NCBI GenBank assembly: GCA_036417435.1
Contig: CM070903.1
Coordinates: forward strand, 5,324,501 to 5,388,500
Direction of reading: 5' to 3'
Origin: Inia geoffrensis
Lineage: Eukaryota; Chordata; Mammalia; Artiodactyla; Iniidae
DNA: 64,000 bases
A program made the translations under genes and the position numbers. The notes beneath the pieces are model-generated. The model was not told where the DNA came from and ran no database searches. It was given only the letters and a program-made list of their open reading frames with translations. This document shows positions 39,201 through 52,045 of this stretch, one piece after another. Numbering within the stretch: position 1 is the stretch's first letter; every line of letters begins with the position of its first letter.

Positions 39201-39764
39201 TGCCACTGTCATCACACCTTGTTACCTTGGCTGTATGTTGAAGGCAGGAGGAAGGACAATATAAGCCTATGACTAATAAAATAATTGTCTCCAGGATCAC
39301 TTCCTGAGACCTCCAATAAGCCTCCCCTTCTCAAGCGCCACTGTAAATGATTCCTGCAGCTGTAAAAAGTAGGAGCGTAATAATTGCTTCACAGGTTGTT
39401 ATTGTTATTGTACATATTCTAAGTGAATCTCTTCGACTCATGTAATCCTGTCCCCCATGAGGGGCAGGTGTCAGGCAGTGGGTTTCGGGTTTGTGTAAGT
39501 GTGTGTGTATAATGATTACTTTTGTTTTCTGCTCTCTCTTATCTCCTTCTTGTGTAATATAAGATGCATTGACTTTAAATTATCGTACTTAAGTTACAAG
39601 ATATCAAAGAGGAGAGTGAACAGCCCCCAGGTACTTTGTATCCTCTTCTAAGGAACAAATTAGAGTGTCTGTGGTCTTACACAGGATAGTTGTGTCAGGC
39701 CAAGTGGAAGTATGAGCTTGCTATTGTCTTTATTCAGCGAATAAATGTGGTGTAAAGAAATGCG
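36277..39764. other. Intronic sequence, no gene seen
   Basis: Possible weak L2 remnants near 36470-36560 and 38740-38850. A 20-bp tandem duplication lies at 37674-37713. The stretch 39320-39480 looks single-copy with transcription-factor-like words (see findings). Nothing firmer. Confidence 0.5.
37674..37713. repeat. Two-copy 20-bp tandem duplication
   Basis: The unit ttgaatatatattttcccac is repeated once with a single A-to-G change. Confidence 0.85.
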
Positions 39765-40205
39765 TACGGGTGCCGGGTTGACAAGGGGTGACCTTGTGAC
39801 AGTCAACGTTACGTGTAAACTCAGCTAGGCCATGGTGCCCAGTTGTGTGGTCAAACACCAGTCTAGATAGTGCTGTGAGGGTATTTTTTGGATGAGATTA
39901 GCATTTAAATCAATAGACTTTGAGAAAAGCCAATTACCCTCTATAATGTGGGTGGGTCTCATCCAATCAGTTGAAAGTCCTTAGAGAATGTAGACTGAGT
40001 TGCCCAGAGGAAGAAGGAATTCTACCTCCAGGCTGCCTTCTCACTGGAGCTGCAAAGGCGACACTTCCCTGGGTCTCCAGCCCACCCACCTGCCAGCCTG
40101 CCCCCGGCCCTCATAACCTGATGAGCATGTTCCTTAACACACATCTATCTATACCTGCATCCTGTGGGTTCTCTTTCCTTGGAGGACCCTGACAAACGTG
40201 GACTT
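39765..40205 (+). repeat. Mammal-wide interspersed repeat, family not named (copy 1)
   Basis: Shows ctaggccatggtgcccagtt, gtgggtgggtctcatccaat, gaagaaggaattctacctcc and ctttccttggaggaccctga, the phrases of a common ancient mammalian repeat. Copy 2 at 51055-51358 is in the opposite orientation. I cannot give the family name with certainty. Confidence 0.65.
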
Positions 40206-42574
40206 TGGTGCTAGTGGTCGGCGCTCAGGAAGGACTGTGTTTTCACATCCGCCCTGCAGTGCCCACAACATAAATGTCTGCTTCCATGAAGTCGTAGATT
40301 CTAACATGCCATGGAAGTCCCACGTCGTTTTTACAGAGTTAGAACTGAGAACGTTCCCGATGGACGCCCAGGGTCTGCTGCCTTTTAATTGGGGACTACC
40401 CCATTTTAAAGTTGGAAAATGCATTGGATACCTGCTGCTTTCGTGTGCAGGAAGCTGATTGCAGAGCGCTTGGGGATAGCACCTCTGAGGGAGGGCAGGA
40501 GGTAAGGACAGAGGGAGAAGTTGGGGCGCAGGTACAAGCGGGTCCTCTGCTGATCCTACAGAGAACTCTGAAGCTGATCTGGCCCTTCAGAGCTGTCTTG
40601 TGCTGAGGCTGAAAGCCTGGGCTTTGTACCACCCGTTCCTGTCAGCCAGTCACCTTCTTTCTGTGTGTTAAGTTGCAATGGGCCTCACATCCCTTGGAGG
40701 TTGGTGTGATGTATGCTTTTAGTGATTAGAAAAACTTGTGATTATAACAATCAAATACATTGAATAATGTCAACTGTACATTTTAGATGATGAGAATTAC
40801 TGAAAGGTCTGGTCTTGATGGGGTGGAGAGAAGCATAATGAATCAATTTTTGTTTTCCCCCATGACTACCTTCAACTGGGTTCCATTGAATCTACTGTAA
40901 CAACTTCTCAGACAGGTCCCAGAATTTTCTATTTCCTCGTATCATAATGGCCAGTCTGATATAAACTGTGACATTGCACCCTCCCCATGGCTGAAAGGTT
41001 TGGTCTTTCATTCTGGGTCACTTTCTTGTCTTGAGTTGGATTATAGGAGGAGTTGGTGAGGGACAAAGGAGCCCTTATTTATCTTCACTCTTGCAGTGTT
41101 TCTCTAATACTTACCCATCAAAGTTCTCTGTGTGGCAAATAGCCTACACTCCAACCCCATTCTCTGACACCACTTGGGTGTCCTTCAATTCAATTCAATT
41201 CTGACACTAACTACCCACACCTAGTTTCTGATTCCATGAAGTTAAAGGACTCAGTCCCACAGAACTGGCCTCTTTTCAGATGCCAGCATTAAGTGGTATC
41301 CCTAGGGTACCCATACTTCTGCATGGTCAGCTACAAATTAGGGGCTTCCCACAACCTCCTCAGGTTTGATCGTTTGATAGAATGACTCACAGTACTCAGG
41401 AAAGTGCTATGCTTAACAGTGTTCTAGTAAAAAGGATATGAATGAACAGGCAGATAAACAGGTGCATTGCACAAGAACTGGAATGGTCCTGAGCACAGGA
41501 GTTTCTGTCCCCGTGGAGTCGGGCATATCACCCTCCAAGTACAGCGATATGTTCAAAGAAAAGCAAAAGACATTCTCTGCATTCTGAAATTTCCAAGGAT
41601 TTTGAAGCTCCATGACAAGACCCAGGGCCAAAGATAAGATATATTCTTTATTATATTACATAGACAACACTGGCTCCATTCTGAGAATATGTGTCACTTA
41701 TTTGGCTGGGAATTTTCAGGGGGATGACAAAGAGATAAATCACTGATCCCCCCTCTCTGGTGTTCTCCAAACACATATAGCAGCTTTTGCTGTTGGACTC
41801 TTACTGGTAACCAGCCATCCTAGACAAGGTATCAACCAAGCCCAAACAGTTTCTGCAGTGCCATGGAACCTCATGCATCCTTGTCCTGGCTTCCTCTCCA
41901 TCTGACATCTCTCTCCCTCTGACTTACTTCTCCCTGCTCAGGTAGGTGTAAGATAGATAAACATGTCACCTCCCACTGAAAGTAGCTGTTGGGGAGTATG
42001 AATTCCATTCTCCTACCCTCTTGGCACTCTGACCTCTATGAGTGATTCTGTTGTAGCCCCCCTCACTTGGGTTTGGGGGGGACAGGTGACACAAATCATA
42101 GCACTCTCTCATAACTCAAGACTATTTCCTATTTCTTCCCTATTTATCCCAATTTTGTTTTATGCACTGGGAAGGAATGGGGACTGGGGTGATGGATGGA
42201 AGTAACAGAGCTTAGTAAGCCCTGGGTAGGAACGTGGTTCCGGTATTCTTTAGATGGCTTAAGGACAGCTTGTGTCATAGAAACCAAATCAAAGGCAATA
42301 ATGAAAGTCTTTCTTAGCACCCACTTGTATTTTCTTGGCCACTTAGCTGGCCCTTTTTAGTAAAGTACATTTTTTTTCTGATTATAATAATTGTACATGT
42401 TCCCAGATCTTTTGAAATGGAATAAGTGAAAAAGTAGAAAAATGTCGCCTGATCCTAACATTCACAGATGGTGTTTTAAAGTAGATCTCAGAGAAGTATC
42501 TCTCTTTTGCCTGCCCAAGGTCTGAAAAATGGGAATGAGACAAAGGAGTCCAACAATAGCATCTCTCCTCAAAA
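40206..42574. other. Intronic sequence, no gene seen
   Basis: No exon or clear repeat. The short triplication caattcaattcaatt near 41187 is trivial. Confidence 0.5.
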
Positions 42575-43175
42575 GTTAAGAACAGAACTGGCATATAATT
42601 CAGCTATCCCACTTCTGGGTATCTAAGGAATATGAAAACAGTAACCCCAAAAGATACCTCCACCCCCATGTCCATCGTAGCATTATTTACAATGACCAAT
42701 ACATGGAAACAACTGAAGCTCCCATCAGTGGATAAATGGATAAAGAAGACGTGGTATACATACACAATGGAATACTGCTCAGCCATAAAAAAGATAAAAT
42801 CTTGCCATTTGCAACAACATGGATGGACCTTGAAGTTGTTATGCTAAGTGAAATAAATCAGGTGGAGAAAGACAAATACCATATGATTTCACTCACGCGT
42901 AATATGAAAAACAAGCAAACAAAAGAAAAATAAATGAACAAACCAAGTGGAACGAAAACAAACACACAGGAACAGGGAATAGAGTAGTGGTTACCAGAGG
43001 GAAAGGGGTGGGGGGAAGGTAAAATGAGTAAAGGGGATCAACTGCTAATGGATAGAAAATAAATTTTTGGTGGTGAGCATGTAAGTTATACAGAATAGAA
43101 ATATAATGTTGTACACGTGAAACTCATATAGTGTTATAAACCAGAGTTACCTGAAAAACCACAATAAAACAAAAG
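42575..43175 (+). mobile_element. Old L1 3' end, sense to DSCAM
   Basis: Sense ORF2 end: gcatataattcagctatccc, atttacaatgaccaatacat, acaatggaatactgctcagc, gatggaccttgaagttgtta, then the 3' UTR with gtggttaccagagggaaagg and gtacacgtgaaactcatata. Only short open pieces remain. Confidence 0.85.
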
Positions 43176-43385
43176 AAAACAAACAAACAAAAATAATGTC
43201 TCATTTGTCACTGACCAAAGTGTCGTGAGACAGTGCTGTTTACATCTCTGGGCAAATGAGCTTCCTAACTTGAGCCAGGAATCCAACACTGCACCCAGGT
43301 GGTCCTGAGCATCCCTGGAATCCTGTTGGCCCTTGTGCCGTACCAAAGCGCAGACCCGCCGTGCATCCTTTACAGCATGAAGGGG

Positions 43386-43904
43386 TGTATTAGTCATCTA
43401 ATATAAATCAGATGTAACTAATGGCTTTGTAACGAATTACCGCAGACTTAGCAGCTTAGAGCAGCACACGTTTATCATCTCCTAGTGTCCTTGGGTCAGG
43501 AGTCCAGGTACAGCTAACCTGAGCCTTCTTCAGTGTCTCTCTCAAGGCTGCCGTCAAGCTGTCAGCCGTGGCCAAGGTCTCGTCTGAAGGCTCCACTGGG
43601 TAAGGCTCTGATGCTGAGGTCATGTGGTGGATGACAAAACTGAGTTCCCTGCAGTTGCAAGTTCCCACTTGGTTCTTGGCCAGAAGCCACCCTTAATTCC
43701 TTGAGCACATTATGTCTCCACCACAGCTGCTTTGCTTCCCCCAAACGTGCAAGCTGAGGAGGCAGCAGAGAGTCTCACGTCGGGAGTTAGAATCTCGTAT
43801 AACCTGAGCACGGAAGTGACACCCCACACTCAAGAGGAAGGGACTCCCTGAGGGTGTGGGTGTCAGAGGCAGTATCACTGGGGGGAAAACCTGCCCACCA
43901 TACA
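43386..43904 (+). repeat. MLT1-type MaLR LTR
   Basis: Starts tgtattagtcatctaatata, then gtaacgaattaccgcagact, agcagcttagagcagcacac, tgtccttgggtcaggagtcc and ggctgccgtcaagctgtcag, in the MLT1J/K order. A few extra bases near the start look like a small insertion. Confidence 0.75.
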
Positions 43905-46398
43905 GTGCGTGTCTCTGCCAGCTCCCAGCAAAACGCAGAGAAAAGGATGGAGCAAAATATGCCTGGTCCCTCCGTCCAAACTCACTACTAAGCGTAAGCC
44001 ACTGCTCCCTTGAGTTGAAATGACGGAGAGATGAGAGTTACACCAACAGATCTGACCCCCCGAGGAGGCACCCAGCAGGAGTAGTGGGAAACAGCCTTCC
44101 TCTCCAAAAACTCACAAGGATGTTGTCTGCTTTTTCTCCCTGCTTACATGCGCTTACACATTTTTCTATAACTAGAATCATCTGAACTTCCTCTTGAATA
44201 ACCTACTCTTTGTTCTCATCTACGTATGGTCGACATTTTTCTATCATTCAGTATTTTTCTGCCACGTGCTTTTTAGTGGTCTGCACTCTCCATCACTTGG
44301 CTGGTCCTGTGTCGGTTTAGCCCTGTCCTTGGTGGCCAGTTTTGCCTTCTTATTATCTCCAAAGCTGCAGCAGCAGCAGAGCTTCCTACATTACCTTTCA
44401 TTGGAGCCAAAAGAGAGAGCAGGCAACATGCTCCAGAACAAGGATGTGGGAGCCCAGAAATCTGCAGAGAGGCCTCCCTTGCACATCCCGTGGTATCACA
44501 GGATGGAGACTGAGCTCATGCTTGGTGGTCTCAGCAGTCCCTGAAACTGACCTGACTGCCTGGGAAAGCATGCCAGGAAAGAAGGAGAGGGTCTTGGAGA
44601 CCCCCTGGCAGGTAACACACACTCACAACCCAGCCTGTCACTCGTGCATCATTCAAGTCTTGAACGTGCCGATGCAGCCCTTCACTGAAGCGGTGCTTAA
44701 TTACTTCCAGCAACCTCCATGGACATGGCCTGTCAGTAATCTTTCAAATGTTCTCATTAGCAGTGAGGTTGGGCACGCCAGCCCAACCCCGCGTAGCACA
44801 GCAGCCGTCAACGAGCCATCACCGGCACTTCAGCGGCGTCTTAATGTGAGAGTTGCCCTTTCACTGATTAGCAGCAGAGATAAAAGGTGGCCACGGTGAG
44901 GCTGTCTGGGGATTCAGAAATTCTGGGTTGATTCTTCTTGAGGAAACGTAATATGTCCACGTTTTGCACTACATTAGCAGGCCATTCATCACACATGTCC
45001 ACCATGAGTGTGGAATGTAAAAACAGTTATCAAACAAACCACAGAAGATGCACCAAGATAACTTAAATCTTTCCATTTCCAGCTCACCATGCAGTACCAT
45101 ATACCTCCTTCCCTCTCTTTACACCCCCTGTTCCTGCCCCCACCCATCCTTAAACGCGGTAGTCTTCCTCTCCCTTTCGCCACATTCCTAACCCACGCCC
45201 CTGACTTTTCCTTAAAACACCAAAACTTTTCATCCCTGTAGGAATGTTTCAGAGACACAGACACAGGAAGAATGTTGAGGCTCCCAGACGCTACATGGAT
45301 TAAGCTCAGAACAGAGACCATGAATTCCCAGCCTTCCCTAGGTCATTCTGTCTGCCTGAGCCCTGGAATTGCAGAATCCTGCAAGTATCAATACATGTGC
45401 AGTCTTGGATTTAAGTGCAAAGTTCATGAGGTCAAGGTCACCGTGAGTAGGATCTGCAAAAACAGGAGGTGACAGCATGCTATAGGGCCTGGAAATCAAC
45501 AAGGAGACCATGGTGATCGGTCAGAAGAGCTCTGCCAGGCCTGAGACCCGTGTCAGCACAGAGGCCTCCCTCCTCCAGGGGACAGTGCCAGCGGCCTGGC
45601 TCTGAGGGCCGACCTTGATGCAGGCTCTGGTGGGATTGGGGTCTCCTGCTCAGGAGCCGGCACCACCTCTGGGTTCTGTCGCCACAGACAGGCACTGTGC
45701 CCCTCCCTGGCCTGGGGCTCCTGTTTCCCTCTCTATCACTCAGTGGCTGCACGGTACCTCTGTGTTTCCCCATCAGGTCATGACAGTTTCAACTCTGGGC
45801 TCCCCGAAGCTGCAATGCCGGCATCCCAGGCTGCGAAGAGAGTTCCTGACTCACTCCTGCCCTGGAGACCCAGTACATCCCATGCTTCAGAGAGACAGCA
45901 GCCTTCACACACAACCTCCAGGGACTTCTGGGAGCGTTGGCTCCTTATATGTCCTTGATTGCAATGCTGCAGACTGTCAGTCTGGGAAGTCTGGACTCCC
46001 CGGCGGGGAGGGCCCTCACCCAGTCCCCTGGTCCTGCTCTAGGCTTCAACTCCCTCCAACAACCTGGCGAAAATCTCCTGTGGCCTTGACTTGAATGCAT
46101 CCACTGATGGAGAACTCACTACTTTGACAGGCATCTTGTTCTAGTTGAAGTATCCTGAATATTATTTTTTATAATACTACTATTGAATATTATTCCTACA
46201 TTTTTCTAAGAAACATACTAGACACTTTCAATATAGTTATATGCTAATTTCCAACAGCGCTGCAGTTTGGGTGACTCTATTTGCCATGTTTCAGATGATT
46301 AAACTGATGTTCTTGCAGGTTAAGATGGACTCAAGGTCACATGTGGGGTGACCAGCTGTCCTGGTTTGCCTGAGACCTTCGGTTTTAGCATTAAAAAT
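43905..46398. other. Intronic sequence, no gene seen
   Basis: Open frames at 44194-44899 and 45480-46094 have no recognisable domain. A possible MIR remnant lies near 46255-46345 on the minus strand. The stretch 44690-44900 is listed under findings as a possible conserved element. Confidence 0.5.
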
Positions 46399-46409
46399 TC
46401 AGCGTCCAG

Positions 46410-46613
46410 GGCTTCCCTGGTGGCGCAGTGGTTGAGAGTCCGCTGGCCGATTCAGGGGACACGGGTTCGTGCCCCAGTCCGGGAAGATCCCACATGCCGC
46501 GGAGCGGCTGGGCCCGTGAGCCATGGCCGCTGAGCCTGCGCGTCTGGAGCCTGTGCTCCACAACGGGAGAGGCCACAGCAGTGAGAGGCCTGTATGCCGC
46601 AAAAAAAAAAAAA
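46410..46613 (+). mobile_element. Cetacean tRNA-derived SINE (CHR type)
   Basis: Sense SINE starting ggcttccctggtggcgcagt, with B-box ggttcgtgcc and a 13-base A tail. Target duplication tcagcgtccag (46399-46409) against tcagcatccag (46614-46624), one mismatch. Confidence 0.96.
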
Positions 46614-46624
46614 TCAGCATCCAG

Positions 46625-49029
46625 GGGAGTCCTACCACAGCAGGAAGTTAAGGAGCTGAGGTTTAATCCTTTGCTCTTCCAGCCTACACATTATGACTTG
46701 TGCCTGTTTTTCTCATTCTGCTCTTCAGAGTCTTAATCACTATTCTGTGTTCTTCCTCCATGTTAATTCTCGTTGCCCCCAAGTCCTGAGCTGGGTACCC
46801 CCACTCACCCCAAAGTCCCATTCTGCTGGGGCCTCTGCTTCGGCAGACCCATGCTCCTTGTTGGACATCGGAAAAGTGGCCGTGGGACTCCTGCCCGAGT
46901 TTACTCAGATCCCCTGGACACGCTTCTTACTGAATCTTTAAGGGACAGGAACCTGGATCTCGCCTGAAATGAAAGACTGTTCTCTCTCCCCCACTCCCTT
47001 CCCCTTTGTGGCTAAGTCAGTCTGACAGCCGAAAGCATCATTGGTCTGTCCAGTTTCAGAAGGCTGAGGGGCATAGAGCCCACAGCAAACCGGAAGTGCA
47101 CTTTTCCTGCTCAGAGAGGCCCATGTCCAAAGTCTTCCTCACTCCTGGGATCAAGAGAAGGGAAATTTATGAGCTCTGACTGCCCGGCCACCCTACCTGC
47201 CAGCAGCAAGCTGGAGGGAGAGAAACGAGGAGAGGCAGACTATGCCACGGGCACCTGGCAAAATTTCCCTGCCTGTTCCTTACCCCACGGGCCTCCCTGC
47301 AAGAGGGAGAGGCAGGGGTCCCTGGGGCCATGCAGATGCCCAGCAAACTGTGATGGGCACGTTCCCAGCCCCGTTTGGTTCTCAGGCTTCCACGAGGAGC
47401 CCAGGTAAATCCTGCAGACATGAGAAGGTTCCCCATGCAAGGCTTGAATTTGTTAGGATAACAGGCCCCTTTTTGTCCTAATAACGTCCTCCCATCAGAG
47501 GGATGAGCAAGTTCCCAGGGCCGTTTGCTGCCTTTTCCGACCATCGGCACAGCTTTGATTTAAGGATGTGCACTTCAGTCACGCCTCGTGTGTCATTACC
47601 TGGACAGGCAGCTGCAGCCGCAAGACACAAGCTCTAATAAATCACGCTGGAAGTCGCAGAGCGATCCTTTGTTGATTTTCCCTCCCAGCTATTCCGCAGC
47701 AGCTCGGCATCCTCAGGACAACGGGGCGGAAGGGAGAGGGCTGGAGCTGGCTAGCTGGTGGAAAGCAGGAGCACCCCTCTTTCCCTCTCTTGGCTTCCTT
47801 CCTGTGTATTCCAGGCACCTTGCCAGACTGTCCAGAGGTCGAGCCCTTGATTATCAGTGGACTGGGCACTGTCTTTTAAATAATTGCCAGGACAGAATTT
47901 CAGGCACTTCTGCATGCAGATCACAACAGCACTGAGCTTTCTTGCTTTTTAAAACGCTGCTTTTGTCCACCCCTCCCCTGGCTGCTGGAGAAAAATGAGA
48001 CCTGTTATAAAATGCACGTCTTATCACGTCCATGGCCTTTCTGCCTGCCTTGCCCTCCCCGGGCAACACACCCCCAAACAACCAACTCCCCGGCACCCAA
48101 GCAGGGTTCCCACTGCTGAGGGCTGCACCTTCGTCGCTGAGGCTCCTGTTTACAGAGCTTTGGTGGAAAAAAACCTTCAGTGGCTCTCATTCCTTCAGAG
48201 TTTCTCTTTGAGACCCCTCAGGGATACATGGTGGAAAAGGAAACACGAAACAGGCTCAGGGTCTTAAGAAAGTGACTAAACAGGAAATAGCTGATGGCAG
48301 CACAATTGTGAATTTTAATAACGGTTCTCTTGGAGCCTGTATGATAAAAGATGTAGGCTATTGGGCCATTATTAGAGAATGGTCAATTTCCGTATGTCAG
48401 CACACCCGAGGAGAAACGGCCTCTCCCAGGTGTTGTCTAATGTGTGTGCATACTGGGGTTGATAGGCTTAAATGAACATCACAGATGGGGAGTGCAAGCA
48501 AGGCAGACCCCTGAGAGGTCCCTCCCTCTGCTCCTTGTGTGGGTCACTGTCACAGCCCTCCCTCTGACACTGCGGTAGCTGCCGGAGAGGGAGATCTTCT
48601 CTTTCTCTGCATCATCTCTTTCTCTTCAGGCTGCTGGTCTAACTCAGCTGTCATCACCCTGCGCTCTCCAAGGGCGTAGAACAGAATGCAGGAACACAGT
48701 GTGGAGAGCAAAATGTTCTAGAATCTTGAAAGGTACTGTGTGACAGGCAGGGCTGGCTTCCTGAGGGAGCAGTCCTGGCCTCATTCAGGTCCCGCACTCA
48801 TGGAGGCCATGCTCAAATCAGTGTGCTGCTGTCCTGGTCTGGAAATTCTGAATAGTTTTTGAACAAGGGCCTCCACATGTTCACTTTGCATTGAGCCCTG
48901 CAAGTTACATCTCCTGTTTACAGGTAACGCGTGTGAAAGCAGCCTTGGTAAAAGTGCTCATTTCTTTCCTTCTCCACTACATTTCACTAGTCAAAAAAGA
49001 AAAAAAGTACACGAAAGAATAGATTATGT
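46625..49029. other. Intronic sequence, no gene seen
   Basis: Moderate GC and apparently free of named repeats. The open frames at 47167-47935 lie on both strands and show no domain. Confidence 0.5.
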
Positions 49030-49220
49030 GCCTTTTTCAAATTGTATAGTTGATTTACAATGTTTCAGGTGTACAGCAAAGTGATTCAGTTTTATATATT
49101 TTTTCAGATTCTTTCCATTGTAGGTTATTGCAAGATATTGAATACAGTTCCCTGTGCTATACTGTAGGTCCTTGTTGTTTATCTGTTTTATTTACAGTAG
49201 TGAGTATATGTTAATCCCAA
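49030..49220 (-). mobile_element. L1 3' UTR fragment
   Basis: tagttgatttacaatgtttc, aggtgtacagcaaagtgatt, ccctgtgctatactgtaggt and ttgttgtttatctgttttat are antisense L1 3' UTR of a cetartiodactyl subfamily. No clear T tail or target duplication. Confidence 0.8.
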
Positions 49221-50149
49221 AGATTCTGTGCCTTTGAGTACCCAGGTCTCATTAACAAAAGCAAAACAAGTGAACCAACCTAATGCGCCACCCCTCCCAC
49301 ACCAAATCTCCTCCTCCAAAGATTTAATTTTTTTATCTGAAAAAAAAAAACAAACCACTGTTATTTTTTCTCTTTCTCTATGATTTCTTCATTTGCTTTA
49401 ATTCTAAACTGTGAAATGTGACAAGACTCTTAACAGGAAGATTTTTTCCTCCTGAGCATCCGTGTACCGGAGTCACTGTGAACACACAAGAATGTGAGCC
49501 ATCCCTACTCAGGAATGAGCCCAGAGCTCAGGCAGATGGCCCCACTGTGGGCTGTGGGCCTCAGGGGTCATTAGCTGTAAACAGAAAATAGGAAGCAAAG
49601 CCTCAGACACAGGAGAGTCCTATAAGGTTACTAAACTAAGATCGGTGATAAGACGTCACCATCACGAGGTAGGGGAGAGAGGGACGTGGTCATGGCTGGA
49701 AGCTTTGAGAACGAGATGAACATGGGAGGTGAGGAAGAGAGACCCAGGGGTCCGTACAGTTAGGATAGAGAGGCTGTGCCCCAGGAACAAGCGCACAGTA
49801 CACCCACCATGGGAGGAAGTGTGGGGGTCTGCTCATTGTAGTGAGAGACTCTCAGGCTCTCAGACTGATGAAGTAGGCACCTTCTCAAACTTGCCTGTCA
49901 CAATGTCCGTGGACAAGTGGGTTCTGGAAGGTTTTATCCCAACAAGCAGATGGTCCAGCCCAGAAGCCACACGTGTCACTTCTGCTCCCAGCTCTTTGGC
50001 TCTAGCTAGGCACATGGCCCCATCCAACCACGAGGGACCAGAAAGAGCCAGTCTCCCAGGTGCACAGGAGGTAAAGAACCTGAAGCATGTGATGAGCAGC
50101 ATTCCTGACCACCACAGAGCCTAGAATATGACTTTTTCACGTGATTATG
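49221..50149. other. Intronic sequence, no gene seen
   Basis: Holds an A run near 49340-49350. No exon or named repeat recognised. Confidence 0.5.
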
Positions 50150-50790
50150 TTGACCTTTCCTCCCTCCATCTGTTCATTCATTCCTCCAGGAGTCCACCTA
50201 CAAAATGGTCCTTTACGCTGTGCAAGATGTTGAGCTGAATCTTGGTGGAGTCATCAGGGTTTCTGCCCCAGGGAGCTCATATCTACTGGGGGAGCTTCAC
50301 ATACCTGGTGAGAAGGGGATCCAGGACATGTGTCACAAACATCATGCAAGCGATTTGCTGTGGGAACTTAGAGGAGGAAACCAGCATTTTCACAGAAGAC
50401 AATCAGTGATGTTTCATAGAGGAGAGGTGACCTTGGAGCTGCATATTAACAATTTATGCGGTTGCAATAAGCAGAGACGAGCAAGAGAAGGGAGAAGGCA
50501 TTCCTCAGTGGGGAACAGGCTGAACGAAATCCTAGAGGCTGGAAAACAGGAGATATTTTAACTGGAAAAGGAAGACAGGTAATTTACTGTTGACTTGTGG
50601 GAGATGTTGAAGGCCACTGAAAGCCGAGAAAATATAATCAGAAAAGTGTCTATGGGAAAGTAATGAACATATATCTACATGCTTGATGGATCGGAATAAA
50701 TGGATTGAGTAGAAGAGAAATGAAGGCAAAAGCCAGCAGGGAGACTGTTGCAATAGTCTAGACACAAGGCGATAAACACTTACTGACCAC
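50150..50790 (+). repeat. LINE L2 remnant
   Basis: ttcattcattcctccaggag, tctgccccagggagctcata, a gtgaccttggagctg tract, then gaaggcattcctcagtgggg follow the recalled L2 3' order. Diverged. Confidence 0.6.
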
Positions 50791-51054
50791 AGGTCAAGTG
50801 GGAGTAGGAAGGAAAGGGCAGGGTAAGAGCTGTCAGCAGGGAGAGGCAACAGGACTGACAGTGACCAGACAGCAAAGGAGGAGGGAAGCAGGTGGCACCG
50901 AAGGAGGGTACTCCATGTCCAGCCTGGGGCCCACCCCCCGAGCAGGCGCCGCCCCCTGCATCTTACACAGAGGGGACAGTGACGGTAATGTTGACCTTTC
51001 AAGCCAAAGGGTTAAGAGAAAGGAGATCGCCTGCATGAACAGAGCTACAGAGCT

Positions 51055-51358
51055 CTACTAGTCAGGTTCTCCAGAGACAGAAGTAGTAAGATATATGCAT
51101 ATACCCTATTAGATATAGAGAGATTGAATAACAGATTTATTATGAGAAATTGCCTGACATGATCATGGAGGCTAAGAAGTTCCACAGAGGGCGTCCACAT
51201 AGTCTCACCCACGCAGGGCAGGGCCCATCTGCTGTAGCAAGTCCACTGACTCAGATGCTCAGCTCATTCAAAAACTCCCTCACAGACACAGTCAGAAATA
51301 CTGCGTGATCCAGGTACCCCTTGTCGCAGGCAAGTTGACACACAAAATTAACTATCAG
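51055..51358 (-). repeat. Mammal-wide interspersed repeat, family not named (copy 2)
   Basis: agtcaggttctccagagaca at the left and gcaagttgacacacaaaatt at the right. In reverse complement it is collinear with the copy at 39765-40205. Confidence 0.65.
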
Positions 51359-51507
51359 AGGATATTAGCCTCTCCCTCGGGGGTTGACGGAGATAAAGCC
51401 CTTGCTGGGGTGGCAGGCCCTGTGGGACAGGCCCCTGCAGGTGGGCAGCATTCAGCTGCTCCAGTGGAGTCCTAATCGTGATGGCTCCCTCCTAGGGCTG
51501 TGTAGGT

Positions 51508-51639
51508 CAGCGCTACTCCAGATGTGGCCTGGGGACCCAAGCAACAGCATCTGCAAATTCTCCAGGGGGGCCCCCAACAATCTGTGTTCTGTCAAGATCC
51601 CTGGGTGATGTGTGTGCCTGGTAAAGTCTGAGCAGCTAT
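51508..51639 (+). mobile_element. MER5A-type hAT-Charlie remnant
   Basis: cagcgctactccagatgtgg, agcatctgcaaattctccag, caatctgtgttctgtcaaga and gtaaagtctgagcag follow the MER5A consensus. Confidence 0.75.
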
Positions 51640-51643
51640 GGTG

Positions 51644-52045
51644 TGTTAGCTGCCGTAAAAAAAAATACCACGGACTGTGTGGCTTAACCATAGACATTTA
51701 TTTCTCAGAGTTCTGGAGGCTAGAATTCCAAGATCAAGGTGCCAACAAATTCAATCCCTAGAGAGACCTTTCTTCCTGGTCTTCAGATGGCTGTCTTCTT
51801 GCTTTGTCCCCGCATGGCCTTTTCTCAGTGCACGCATATGGTGGGGGAGGGGAGAGAGGGGTGGATGTAGGGGGATATCTCTTCCTCTTCTTACAAGGCC
51901 ACCAGTCCCATCAGTTTAGAATCCCACATTTATGACCTCATTTAACCTTAATTACCTCCTAAAAGCCTTATCTTCAAATATTATCACATTGAGGGTTAGG
52001 GCATCAACATAATTTCAGGTGGACACAAACATTTAATCCATAGCA
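51644..52045 (-). repeat. MaLR LTR (MLT1/MST-like), antisense
   Basis: taccacggactgtgtggctt, ttctggaggctagaattcca, agatcaaggtgccaacaaat, cttacaaggccaccagtccc and tttatgacctcatttaacct follow a MaLR LTR read in reverse. Confidence 0.8.

Noticed and set aside
44194..44899. Open frames of 116 and 185 codons on the + strand
   Set aside because: Different overlapping frames, no recognisable homology, no exon-like borders; chance frames in intron.
45480..46094. Open frames of 97 and 159 codons
   Set aside because: Proline and serine-rich shadows of GC-rich sequence, with no domain and no start context.
46410..46490. tRNA gene-like A-box and B-box
   Set aside because: It is the head of a tRNA-derived SINE, lacks a foldable cloverleaf and is followed by the SINE body.
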